This document shows positions 17,068 to 24,916 of a DNA stretch of 64,000 nt, in pieces. Under the pieces are notes generated by a model, which saw only the letters and a list, made by a program, of their open reading frames with translations, did no database searches and had not been told where the DNA came from. The stretch covers positions 248,001 to 312,000 of the forward strand of contig NZ_JAFIMU010000012.1 in assembly GCF_017302985.1 (NCBI RefSeq), given 5' to 3'. This DNA is from Corallococcus macrosporus. GTDB lineage: Bacteria; Myxococcota; Myxococcia; Myxococcales; Myxococcaceae. The position numbers and the translations under genes were made by a program. Position 1 is the first letter of the stretch; every line of letters starts with the position of its first letter.

Positions 17068-18833
17068 CGGTGACCTCCGGGGATGGCGGCGATGCGCGTG
17101 GACGGCCGGGCCACGGACAGCTCCGGCGTCTGCTGCACCGGCTGAGGCGCGGCGTCCTTCGCGGACAGGTGCGGGAACGAGGACAGCAGGAGCTGCGTGT
17201 ACGGGTGGCGGGCACCGGCGCGCAGGTTGGCGGACGTGTCCACCTCCACCAGCTTGCCTCCCTGGAGCACGCCCACGCGGTCCGACAGCGCGAGCAGCAG
17301 CGGCAGGTCATGCGTGATGAAGAGCATGGCGAAGCCCAGCCGCTGCTTGAGCTCCACCATGCGCTGGAGCAGCTCCTTCTGCACCACGACGTCCAGCGCC
17401 GTGGTGGGCTCGTCCATGATGACCAGCCGGGGCTCCAGGGCCAGTGCCAGCGCGATGCCCACGCGCTGCCGCATGCCACCGGAGAGCTGATGCGGCCACG
17501 CCGTTACCAAATCCGGCGACAGGCCCACCATGCCCAAGAGCTCCCGCGCGCGGGCGTAGGACGTGCCGCGCGACACGCGGCCGTGCGCCGCGAGCGTGTC
17601 GTGGAACTGCTCGCCCAGCGTGAGCACCGGGTTGAGCGCGCTCATGGCGCTCTGGAACACCATGGACACCTGACGCCAGCGGAACGCGCGCAGGGCCGGG
17701 CCCTCCAGCGCGGTGACGTCCATGCCGTTGAAGAGGATGCGCCCCTGCGTGACGCGCGCGGAAGGAGGCAGGAGGCCCAGCAGCGCGGAGCCGATGGTGG
17801 ACTTGCCGCTGCCGGACTCGCCCGCCAGGCCGAAGACCTCGCCGGGCGCCACGTCGAACGACACCGAGTCCACCACGCGCGAGGCGCCCTTCTCCGTCGC
17901 GTAGTCGATGCACAGGTCCTGCACGCGCAGGAGCACGCCCGGCACCGGCCGCTCCAGGTGCGGACGGGCGGCGGCGGTCCCCCCGGGCAGCGGCGCGGGC
18001 TTGTGCACGCGCAGCGCGGGGTTGGTCATCTCATCGATGGCGGAGCTCAGCAGCGTGAGCGCGAAGCCCACCAGCGCGATGCACACGCCCGTGGGGACGA
18101 AGATCCACCAGGAGCGCGTGAGGAGCGCCGCGTCGTTGCCCGCCCAGTAGAGGTTGGTGCCCCACGTCACCGTGCTGACGTCGCCCAGGCCCAGGAACTC
18201 CAGGCCCACCTGCGCGCCCACGGCATAGAGCGTGTTCCCGATGAAGGACGAGCCCAGCAGCGACGCCATGTTGGGCAGCAGCTCGCGCGACACGATGCGC
18301 GAGTGACTCTCCCCCGTCACCACCGCCGCGGACACGAAGTCGCGCCCGCGCAGCGCCAGTGACTCCGCGCGGAACACGCGCGCGTTCCACGCCCAGCCCG
18401 CCACGGTCAGCACCGCCACCATGCGCAGCGGACCGGACGGCAGGTACGCGCCCAGCACGATGGCCAGGGGCATGCCGGGAATCACGAGGAACACGTTGGT
18501 GGTGAGCGACAGCACGTCGTCCACGCGGCGGCCCAGGTAGCCCGAGGTGACGCCCACCAGCGCGCCCACCAGCGTGACGAGCATGCCCACCGCGAAGCCC
18601 ACCGCCAGCGTCTCGCGCGCGCCCACCACCGTCTGCGCGAGCACGTCCTGCCCCTGGCCCGTGGTGCCGAACCAGTGCGCCGCGCTGGGCGGCTGGTGCG
18701 GCCGGCCCACCAGGTCCGTGGGGTCCATCACGAAGAAGGGCCCCACCACCGCGAGCAGGAGGAAGAACACGAGCAGGCTGCCGCCCACCGCCGCCTTCCG
18801 GTGGCGGGAGAGCCTTCGCAGGAAGTCACGCAT
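17064..18833 (-). CDS. Fused OppC-type permease and OppD-type ATPase
   Basis: 589 residues combining two normally separate subunits. Residues 1-270 are an OppC-like permease: N-terminal helix, the periplasmic loop with HWFGTTGQGQDVL, and the EAA-type coupling loop around ESLALRGRDFVSAAVVTGES. After a Pro-rich linker (about 275-300) comes a full ATPase: Walker [10 protein letters not shown], signature LSGGMRQRVGIA, Walker B LVIMDEPTTAL, switch His in ITHDLPLL. No stop or frameshift separates them. Overlaps of 8 bp with the OppB-type gene and 4 bp with the OppF-type gene make a single coupled transporter unit. Confidence 0.9.
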   Translation of the reverse strand: MRDFLRRLSRHRKAAVGGSLLVFFLLLAVVGPFFVMDPTDLVGRPHQPPSAAHWFGTTGQGQDVLAQTVVGARETLAVGFAVGMLVTLVGALVGVTSGYLGRRVDDVLSLTTNVFLVIPGMPLAIVLGAYLPSGPLRMVAVLTVAGWAWNARVFRAESLALRGRDFVSAAVVTGESHSRIVSRELLPNMASLLGSSFIGNTLYAVGAQVGLEFLGLGDVSTVTWGTNLYWAGNDAALLTRSWWIFVPTGVCIALVGFALTLLSSAIDEMTNPALRVHKPAPLPGGTAAARPHLERPVPGVLLRVQDLCIDYATEKGASRVVDSVSFDVAPGEVFGLAGESGSGKSTIGSALLGLLPPSARVTQGRILFNGMDVTALEGPALRAFRWRQVSMVFQSAMSALNPVLTLGEQFHDTLAAHGRVSRGTSYARARELLGMVGLSPDLVTAWPHQLSGGMRQRVGIALALALEPRLVIMDEPTTALDVVVQKELLQRMVELKQRLGFAMLFITHDLPLLLALSDRVGVLQGGKLVEVDTSANLRAGARHPYTQLLLSSFPHLSAKDAAPQPVQQTPELSVARPSTRIAAIPGGHR

Positions 18834-19809
18834 GGGCGCGGGTCCTCGGGTCCAGCCAGAGGCAGAGGAGGTCCACGGCGAAGTTCGCCGCGAGCACCGC
18901 CAGGGTGATGACCAGGAAGAGCCCCTGCATCAGCGGGTAGTCCTGGTTGCGCACGGCGAGGATGAGCAGGTAGCCCGTGCCCGGATAGGAGAAGACGATC
19001 TCCGTGAGCAGCGAGCCCGACAGCACGAAGCCCACCGCCATGCCGAAGCTGGTGACGTTGGGCAGGAGCGCGTTGCGAGCCGCGTAGCGCAGCATCACCT
19101 GCCGGGGCGGCAGGCCGCGCGCGTGCGCCAGCCGGATGGAGTCCGTGCCCAGCGTGGCCACCATCGTGTTGCGCATGCCCAGCATCCACCCGCCCAGCGT
19201 GGCCACCACGATGGAGGACGCGGGCAGCACCGCGTGGCGGGCCACGTCCGCGGCGAACGCGAACGACAGCCCCGGCTCCATGTCGTGCCCGTACGCGTGG
19301 CGCAGCGGGAACCACCCCAGCACGAAGCCGAAGAGGTACAGCGCCAGCATGGCCAGCCAGAAGTACGGGAAGGCCCCCAGGAACGCGAGCGCCGGCGCCA
19401 GCCCCGAGTCCAGCCACCCGCCCCGGTTCCACGCGGCGAGCACGCCCAGGAACGAACCCACCACGAAGCTGATGACGACCGCGACGCCCGCCAGGCCCAC
19501 CGTCCACATCAGGCCGGTGCCAATGACTTCCGTCACCCGCGCGGGGAAGTACGCGTAGGACATGCCCAGGTCGCCCTGCACCAGGTGCTTGAGGTACGTG
19601 AAGTACTGGGCGTACAGCGGCGCGTCCGTGAAGCCGAACGCGGCCTTCAGCGCGCCCATGGCCTCCGGGGCCACCTTGCCCTCGAAGCGCGCGAACATGG
19701 CCGCGGCCGGATCGCCAGGAGCGAGGCGCGGGATGATGAAGTTGAGCGTGAGCGAGGCCCACGCGGCGATGAGGTAGAAGCCCAGTCGCCGGAGGATGTA
19801 GCGGCCCAT
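18826..19809 (-). CDS. OppB/DppB-type ABC permease
   Basis: 327 residues with six predicted membrane helices: an N-terminal helix (GRYILRRLGFYLIAAWASLTL), a periplasmic domain, and five C-terminal helices. The OppB-type signatures include DLGMSYAYFPARVTEVI and the cytoplasmic coupling loop TDSIRLAHARGLPPRQVMLRY. It pairs with the permease half of the neighbouring fusion protein to form the channel. Its start is 2 bp after the solute-binding protein stop. By context it imports beta-gluco-oligosaccharides. Confidence 0.9.
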   Translation of the reverse strand: MGRYILRRLGFYLIAAWASLTLNFIIPRLAPGDPAAAMFARFEGKVAPEAMGALKAAFGFTDAPLYAQYFTYLKHLVQGDLGMSYAYFPARVTEVIGTGLMWTVGLAGVAVVISFVVGSFLGVLAAWNRGGWLDSGLAPALAFLGAFPYFWLAMLALYLFGFVLGWFPLRHAYGHDMEPGLSFAFAADVARHAVLPASSIVVATLGGWMLGMRNTMVATLGTDSIRLAHARGLPPRQVMLRYAARNALLPNVTSFGMAVGFVLSGSLLTEIVFSYPGTGYLLILAVRNQDYPLMQGLFLVITLAVLAANFAVDLLCLWLDPRTRAHA

Positions 19810-19811
19810 GG

Positions 19812-21455
19812 TCAGCGCTCCCTCGGGGACAGCTGCGTCAGCACCAGCAGGCTGTCGGGCTCCGCGTGCGGCGCGAGCCGCGCGTAGGGGTTCTGCTCGG
19901 TGGGGAAGCCCGTGAAGCGCGAGGAGTTGGACTCGCCCCAGGACGGGTTGGGGAACAGTGGAATGGCGGGCGCGGTGGCGGAGAAGCGCTGCTGCACCTG
20001 GGACATCAGCGCGTGCTGCTCCTCCGGCGTGCCGGCGCGCTCGAAGCGCACGAGCAGCTCATCCGCCTGCGCGTCGCCCATGCGGTGCCAGTTGGCCGCG
20101 GCCACCTCGCCCACCGGCCGCACCGTGCGCGGCGACAGGAGCCACTTGTAGAAGTTGTACGGCGTGGGGCCGTCCAGCGACCAGGAGATGGCCAGCTGGA
20201 ACTCGCCCTTCTGCAGGCGCGTGAACCAGGTGCCGAACTCGTAGGTCTTGAGCTGGACGCCGATGCCCAGCTTGCGCAGGTCGCGGCCCACCACCTGCCC
20301 CGCCCGCACCCAGTCCGACCACCCGCTCACGACCTCCAGGTCCAGCGCGAAGGGCTGCCCGTCCTTCAGCCGCCGCATGCCGTCCGCGCCGCGCGTGAGG
20401 CCCGCCTCGTCCAGCAGCCGGTTCGCCGCGTCCAGGTCGTAACGGGTCCACGCGTCCTTCGCGACCCGAGGGTCCTTCCAGCCGGTGTACGCGTCGTTGA
20501 GCGCGGTGGCGTCCGCGGGGCGGGTGTAGCCATACATGGCCACCTCCACCAGCCGGTCGCGGTCCAGCGCCATGCTCAGCGCCTTGCGCACGCGCACGTC
20601 GTCCAGCGGCGGGCGCGTGGTGTTGGGGTAGAGGAAGACGGTGCTGCCGTAGAGCGGGAACCAGCGCGCGTGGTGCGCGGGGTCGCGCGACACGAAGGTG
20701 CGGTCCACCGCCGGCACGAAGTTGCCCGCCCAGTCCACCTCCCCCTCCACCAGCGCCATGTTGGCCTGGTCGTTGGTGGGGAACGCCAGGAAGCGCAGCG
20801 CGGTCACCGCGGGCTTGCCGGGCTGCCAGTAGTGCGGGTTCCGGCCCAGCTCGTAGACCTGGTTGCGGAACAGCGTCACCTGGGTGAACGGCCCGGTGGC
20901 CACCGGATCCGGGTTGGTGAACGTCACCGGATCCGCGACGTCCTTCCAGACGTGCCGGGGCACGATGATCTGGTGCGCCAGGTCGCTGAAGCCCGGCAGG
21001 TACACGCGCGAGAAGGTGAACGCGACGGTGCCCGCCCCTTCCGCCTTCACGTCCGTGAGGAAGCGCCACACGCCGCCCGCGTCCAGCGCCGGGTGCTGCT
21101 TGAGCAGGCCGAAGGTGAAGACGACGTCGTCCGCGCTGAAGGGCTTGCCGTCGGACCAGAGGACGCCGTCGCGAATCGTGAAGCGAAGCGTGAGCTGATC
21201 CTCGGACCAGGCGTGGCCCGTGGCGAGCCACGGCACCCACTTGCCCTGCGCGGAACTGAAGATCTCCATGCACTCGTACACGCCCGCCCGGGTGGGCCAG
21301 CGCGCACCGGCGCCCGCGAACAGGGGGTTGAAGTTGCGCACCCACGCGCTCTGCTGCTCCACGGAGACGAACAGCACACCCGGCGGCCGGGGGCGCGGCT
21401 CCAAGGAGCACGCCACCAGCAAGGCCAGCGGCAGGAGCGCGCGGGCGAACCTCAC
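19812..21455 (-). CDS. Solute-binding lipoprotein of the Opp/Dpp-type transporter
   Basis: 547 residues, typical for family 5 extracellular solute-binding proteins. Start GTG 21455 overlaps the GH16 stop (GTGA). Lipobox in LALLVAC. The family core is clear: YECMEIFSSAQGKWVPWLAT, LTLRFTIRDGVLWSDGKPF, ADDVVFTFGLLK, VRKALSMALDRDRLVE, and a C-terminal NPYARLAPH. Several family members bind cello- or laminari-oligosaccharides rather than peptides; that reading is favoured by the surrounding glucanase genes. Periplasmic, tethered to a membrane by its lipid. Confidence 0.9.
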   Translation of the reverse strand: MRFARALLPLALLVACSLEPRPRPPGVLFVSVEQQSAWVRNFNPLFAGAGARWPTRAGVYECMEIFSSAQGKWVPWLATGHAWSEDQLTLRFTIRDGVLWSDGKPFSADDVVFTFGLLKQHPALDAGGVWRFLTDVKAEGAGTVAFTFSRVYLPGFSDLAHQIIVPRHVWKDVADPVTFTNPDPVATGPFTQVTLFRNQVYELGRNPHYWQPGKPAVTALRFLAFPTNDQANMALVEGEVDWAGNFVPAVDRTFVSRDPAHHARWFPLYGSTVFLYPNTTRPPLDDVRVRKALSMALDRDRLVEVAMYGYTRPADATALNDAYTGWKDPRVAKDAWTRYDLDAANRLLDEAGLTRGADGMRRLKDGQPFALDLEVVSGWSDWVRAGQVVGRDLRKLGIGVQLKTYEFGTWFTRLQKGEFQLAISWSLDGPTPYNFYKWLLSPRTVRPVGEVAAANWHRMGDAQADELLVRFERAGTPEEQHALMSQVQQRFSATAPAIPLFPNPSWGESNSSRFTGFPTEQNPYARLAPHAEPDSLLVLTQLSPRER

Positions 21456-22315
21456 GGCGCGGCCCTTTCGTAGACGCGCACGTAGTCCACCTTCATCGTC
21501 TGCGGGAACACCGTCTTGGCGTCCGGCGGCCCCACGAACGAGCCGCCCACCGCGATGTTGAGGATGATGAAGTGCGGATGGTCGTAGACCCACTTGCGGC
21601 CCGCGGGCAGGCTCTTCGGCGTCACCTCGAAGAAGACGGTGTCGTCCACGATGAAGCGCAACAGCTCCGGCTCCCACTCCACCGCGTAGAGGTGGAAGTC
21701 CTCGGCGAGCGGAGGCCCGGACACGGCGTGCTGACGGCCGATGTTCCCGCCCCCGGAGTAGCCCGGCCCGTGCACCGCGCTGCTGACGACGGAGGGGATC
21801 TGCCCCTTGTGCTCCATGATGTCGATCTCGCCGCACTCCGGCCAGCCGACGGAGTCCACGTCCGCGCCCAGCAGCCAGAACGCCGGCCAGATGCCCCGGC
21901 CCGTGGGCAGCTTGATGCGCGCCTCCACGCGGCCGTAGGCCTTGCTGTAGCGGTTCTTCGTCGTCAGGCGCGCGGACGTGTAGTCATTGCCGCCGTAGCG
22001 CTCCTTGCGCGCGACGATGGCCAGGTGGCCCTCACCGTCCAGCGACGCGTTCTCCGCGCGCGCGGTGTTGTACTCGTACTGGCCGTTGCCCCACCCGTCC
22101 CCGCCCACGTCCGGGACCCAGTTCTCCTTCGAGGGCAGCGCCCCCGCGGGCCCGTCGAACTCGTCCTGCCAGACCACCTGCCAGCCCGTCCCCGGCTGCT
22201 CCGTCACGGGCTTGGGTTGCTCGTTTTGCTTGTTATCCAGACCTGCTGCCGGGTCACACGAAGCCATCCCCAGGCCCGAGAGGGCCAGGGCGAGGACGAC
22301 ACTGCGGGATGTCAT
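21452..22315 (-). CDS. GH16 endo-beta-1,3-glucanase (laminarinase-type) lipoprotein
   Basis: 287 residues. Lipoprotein signal with lipobox GMASC. The catalytic motif GEIDIMEH is exact for the laminarinase-type GH16 group: nucleophile E163, D165, acid/base E168. Other family landmarks are WQDEFDG, GRVEARIKLPTGRGIWPAFWLLG and the C-terminal KVDYVRVYE. It should cut internal beta-1,3 (or mixed 1,3-1,4) glucan bonds at the cell surface, feeding the transporter. The start ATG 22315 overlaps the ROK gene's TGA by four bases. This is the gene that best indicates the operon's substrate. Confidence 0.93.
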   Translation of the reverse strand: MTSRSVVLALALSGLGMASCDPAAGLDNKQNEQPKPVTEQPGTGWQVVWQDEFDGPAGALPSKENWVPDVGGDGWGNGQYEYNTARAENASLDGEGHLAIVARKERYGGNDYTSARLTTKNRYSKAYGRVEARIKLPTGRGIWPAFWLLGADVDSVGWPECGEIDIMEHKGQIPSVVSSAVHGPGYSGGGNIGRQHAVSGPPLAEDFHLYAVEWEPELLRFIVDDTVFFEVTPKSLPAGRKWVYDHPHFIILNIAVGGSFVGPPDAKTVFPQTMKVDYVRVYERAAP

Positions 22316-23538
22316 GCGGTTCTCCCGACGTTCTGCGTGGGAAAGAGGGAGCGGTCGCGTAGCGCCGCCTGGAGCACGAGGGTGGCCGCGCCCACGGCGA
22401 TGGCCCGCTCTCCCAGCGTGGACGTGACGATGCGCGTCTCCGCCATGGAGACAGACAGGGCGCGCTGCCGGACGGACGCGCGCAAGGGGTCGAGCAGCAT
22501 CTCGCCCACGGAGGAGATCTCCCCGCCCAGCACGACGATGGCGGGGTTGAGCAGGTTGAGCAGGCCGCCCACGGCGATGCCCAGGTAGGCGCCCATGCCG
22601 TCGATGATCTGCTTCGCGGCGGCGTCGCCCGCGCGAGCGCCCTCCACCAGGTCGCGCACCGTGGGGCCCTTGCGGCCGCGGGTGCCCATCAGCTCGCGCG
22701 CGCGCTCGGTGAGCGCGGTGGAGCCGATGAGGGTGACGAGGCAGCCGCGCAGGCCGCACACGCAGAGCGGCCCGTTGGAGTCCACCGGGATGTGGCCGAT
22801 TTCACCGGCCGTTCCGCCGGCGCCCCGGTACACGTCGCCGTGGATGATGTGGCCGGCGCCGATACCGGTGGCCAGCTTGATGTACGTCAGGTCCTCGCCT
22901 CCGGAGCCCGCACCCCAGAAGCACTCCGACAGCGCGCCGAGGTTCGCGTCGTTGTCCACGAAGACGGGCATGTCGAAGGTGGTCTCGAACCACTCCTTCA
23001 CGTCCACGTGCTTCCACGCGGGCAGGATGAGCGGGGACATCTTGCCGGGCGCGGCCGGGTGCACGGGGCTGGGCACGGCCACCCCCATGCCGACCACGGA
23101 GCGGCGCGGGACGCGCTCGGCGTCCAGGCACTCGTGGACCAGCTCCTTCGCCTTCTGCAGCGACCCTTCCGGATCGCCGCGCACCGCGTGGCTCGCCTTG
23201 CTCTGCGTGCGCACGCGGCCGCGGAGGTCCGTGAGGACGACGGTGACGTGGGAGGCGCCCAGCTCGACGCCCACCAGGCTGAAGGCCTCGTCACAGAAGC
23301 CGATGAGGGTAGGACGGCGGCCCCCGCGGGAGACCCCGGCGCCAATGCTGCGCACCAGGCCCGCCTGCTCCAGGTCCGCGACGATGGCGGAGACGGTCGA
23401 CGGGCTGAGCTCCGTGCGCCGGGCAATCTCCGCCCGGGAGATCTGACGCTCGCGCCAGATCATGTTCAGCAGCAGGCCGCTGTTCTGCGCGCGCATGCCC
23501 GCTGCATCGACCGTCAACACCGCCGTTCCCGCTTTCAT
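22312..23538 (-). CDS. ROK-family transcriptional regulator
   Basis: 408 residues. N-terminal winged HTH (about 20-75: GLLLNMIWRERQISRAEIAR, then LSPSTVSAIVADLEQAGLV), followed by a ROK sugar-kinase-like domain with the ATP-fold start LVGVELGASHVTVVLTDLRG and GIGAGHIIHGDVYRGAGGTAGEIGHI. The zinc site has GH and CVCGLRGC, but the Glu that normally follows the last Cys is Val. NagC/XylR-type ROK proteins repress sugar operons and release DNA on binding the sugar. As second gene of the glucan operon it most likely controls it, through the paired palindromes upstream. Confidence 0.92.
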   Translation of the reverse strand: MKAGTAVLTVDAAGMRAQNSGLLLNMIWRERQISRAEIARRTELSPSTVSAIVADLEQAGLVRSIGAGVSRGGRRPTLIGFCDEAFSLVGVELGASHVTVVLTDLRGRVRTQSKASHAVRGDPEGSLQKAKELVHECLDAERVPRRSVVGMGVAVPSPVHPAAPGKMSPLILPAWKHVDVKEWFETTFDMPVFVDNDANLGALSECFWGAGSGGEDLTYIKLATGIGAGHIIHGDVYRGAGGTAGEIGHIPVDSNGPLCVCGLRGCLVTLIGSTALTERARELMGTRGRKGPTVRDLVEGARAGDAAAKQIIDGMGAYLGIAVGGLLNLLNPAIVVLGGEISSVGEMLLDPLRASVRQRALSVSMAETRIVTSTLGERAIAVGAATLVLQAALRDRSLFPTQNVGRTA

Positions 23539-23588
23539 CGTCCGCTCACGTTCCGTTGTTGGCGCGCCAGGCGCTCAGGGTGTGGTGG

Positions 23589-24371
23589 TCAGTGCCACTG
23601 GATGTCGTCAATGAAGAGCACGAGCGGCTTGACGTCCAGCCCGCCCGCCGACCAGCCGAAGCCCCCGCCGACCGTGCCGTAGCGGACCTTGCTGATGTCC
23701 AGCGTGTACTGCTTGGGCTCGTTGGTCAGCGTGACGTTGATCTTCTTCGTGAAGCCGTCCTTGGTCTCGTAACCGACGAAGAAATCGACGACCTCGCCGC
23801 CGGACTCGCTCCAGGCGTAGAAGGTCACGGCCTTCGCGCCATCCGGCACCTGGAAGCCAGGGCGCGGGTCGTTCTCCCAGGCGCCTTCCGGGAACTGCCA
23901 GAAGACGCCGGCCCAGGCATCACCCTTCTGGGTCGCGGTGAACTTGTGGCAGTTGCCCAGGCCCGCGCCGGGACGCGGCGTGTGGCAGATGGGCTCGTCC
24001 ACCAGGCCGCCCTGCCCGCCCGCGCCCATGTAGCCGCTGGCCGCCCAGGTGCCGTCCACCGCCAGGGGCAGCGTCGCCTGCGTGCCCGCGTCCGTGGTGG
24101 TGCCCGCGTCCGTCGTGGTGCCCGCATCCGTGGTGGTGCCGGCGTCCGTGGTGGTGCCCGCGTCCGTGGTCGTGCCGGCGTCCGTGGTCGTGCCAGCGTC
24201 GGTGTTCGTCCCCGCGTCGGTGTTCGTCCCCGCGTCGGACTTGGTACCGGCGTCGTTCTGGTTGCTGGGGGTGGGCGAGTCGTCCTCAGGGTCGCAGGCG
24301 CCAATGAGCCCCGCGACCGCGAAAAGTCCGGCGGCCGCCCACGTCCACGCGAAACGCTTGTTGCGAAGCAT
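23589..24371 (-). CDS. Repeat-linker lipoprotein with a C-terminal carbohydrate-binding-like domain
   Basis: 260 residues; first gene of the glucan operon. Lipoprotein signal (residues 1-26, LIGAC). Residues 40-99 are ten Asp-Ala-Gly-Thr-x-x repeats, a flexible spacer. Residues 105-260 form a beta-sandwich-like region with aromatic patches (WAASGYMGAG, AWAGVFWQFPEGAWEND, KAVTFYAWSESG) and a final strand LVLFIDDIQWH, resembling carbohydrate-binding modules with a closing Asp-Asp-x-x-Trp/Phe strand. The family is not assigned with certainty. AGGAGG lies eight bases upstream of the ATG. Likely a surface glucan-binding protein displayed on a long arm. Confidence 0.75.
   Translation of the reverse strand: MLRNKRFAWTWAAAGLFAVAGLIGACDPEDDSPTPSNQNDAGTKSDAGTNTDAGTNTDAGTTTDAGTTTDAGTTTDAGTTTDAGTTTDAGTTTDAGTQATLPLAVDGTWAASGYMGAGGQGGLVDEPICHTPRPGAGLGNCHKFTATQKGDAWAGVFWQFPEGAWENDPRPGFQVPDGAKAVTFYAWSESGGEVVDFFVGYETKDGFTKKINVTLTNEPKQYTLDISKVRYGTVGGGFGWSAGGLDVKPLVLFIDDIQWH
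24075..24254 (-). repeat. 18-bp tandem repeat encoding DAGTTT
   Basis: Ten in-frame units of six codons: one DAGTKS, two DAGTNT, six DAGTTT and a last DAGTQA. The six DAGTTT units are nearly identical in DNA. Such arrays can expand or contract by slippage in multiples of 18 bp without breaking the frame. Confidence 0.9.
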
Positions 24372-24403
24372 GAATCCCCTCCTGGTTGTCTTGCTGGGAT
24401 GAC

Positions 24404-24425
24404 TTCGTTCTCACAACGAAGAAAT
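24404..24425. promoter_or_regulatory. Palindromic operator, copy 1 (proximal)
   Basis: Read on the minus strand: ATTTCTTCGT, six bases, AACGAA. The core is TTCGTT-N5-AACGAA, a perfect dyad, lying 32 bp upstream of the start codon of the first operon gene. The same 16 conserved bases recur 166 bp further upstream. Probably bound by the ROK regulator encoded in the operon. Confidence 0.7.
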
Positions 24426-24569
24426 CAAAAGCTGCTGGAAGCCGCCGCCCGCATGTCGCGTCGCGTCACCCACGCCGCCATACGCCAGAGGAGAAACTGC
24501 GCTCTCCCGCCGCCTGAGCTCCTGCCGCCAGGAGCCCTGCCGCGTCCCCGCCCACCGCGAACGTGCGAG

Positions 24570-24591
24570 TTCGTTCGATTGACGAAGAAAT
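24570..24591. promoter_or_regulatory. Palindromic operator, copy 2 (distal)
   Basis: Same pattern on the minus strand: ATTTCTTCGT, six bases, AACGAA. It differs from copy 1 only in the six central bases. Two copies 166 bp apart suggest repression by a looped dimer or tetramer, or one site for each of two promoters. Confidence 0.7.
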
Positions 24592-24807
24592 ACCAGCCCC
24601 CTTTACCCATTTGCAAGCCGCCGGACACGGGCTACGCGGGGTAAATCCGTTGATGCGGTGCGCCATGGCGCCCGGGACGTGGTGGGTCGGTATTGGGGGA
24701 ACGGAGCCGCGGCCCGCGGTGCGCGGACGGCCTGGCTGCAACGTTCCCGGGCCGATACCACCGGCACGTCGCGCGGCAGCCCCCGTCACACAAGAGGCCC
24801 CATGCCA

Positions 24808-24847
24808 GGGAAGGAATGCGATACGCGCCGGTACCGCATTCCTTCCC
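24808..24847. repeat. Near-perfect 40-bp dyad downstream of the RHS cassette
   Basis: GGGAAGGAATGCG (24808-24820) and CGCATTCCTTCCC (24835-24847) are exact reverse complements; pairing continues inward with one mismatch to a GCGCCG loop. It lies 70 bp beyond the stop of the small membrane protein gene on the minus strand. It may end the RHS transcript (no T-run) or be a dispersed palindromic element. Confidence 0.6.
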
Positions 24848-24916
24848 ACTGGACCTTCACCCTACAAAGGCTGCCCAGGTCCAGAATGCCCGGACAGCCC
24901 ACATCAACACGGCTTC

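Larger units (their letters stand above)
24372..24916. other. Intergenic region between glucan operon and RHS cassette
   Basis: 545 bp with no convincing gene. It holds the ribosome-binding site and both palindromic operators of the glucan operon, presumably its promoter(s), and a 40-bp near-perfect dyad at 24808-24847. Short open frames here on either strand lack ribosome-binding sites and look like GC-rich noise. Confidence 0.7.

Noticed and set aside
16072-21455. Peptide (oligopeptide/dipeptide) importer
   Set aside because: The transporter class is usually named for peptides, but four glycosidases and a ROK regulator in the same transcript make an oligosaccharide the better inference.
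24075-24254. Possible CRISPR-like array
   Set aside because: The units are contiguous, without spacers, and in frame inside a lipoprotein gene; they are coding tandem repeats.
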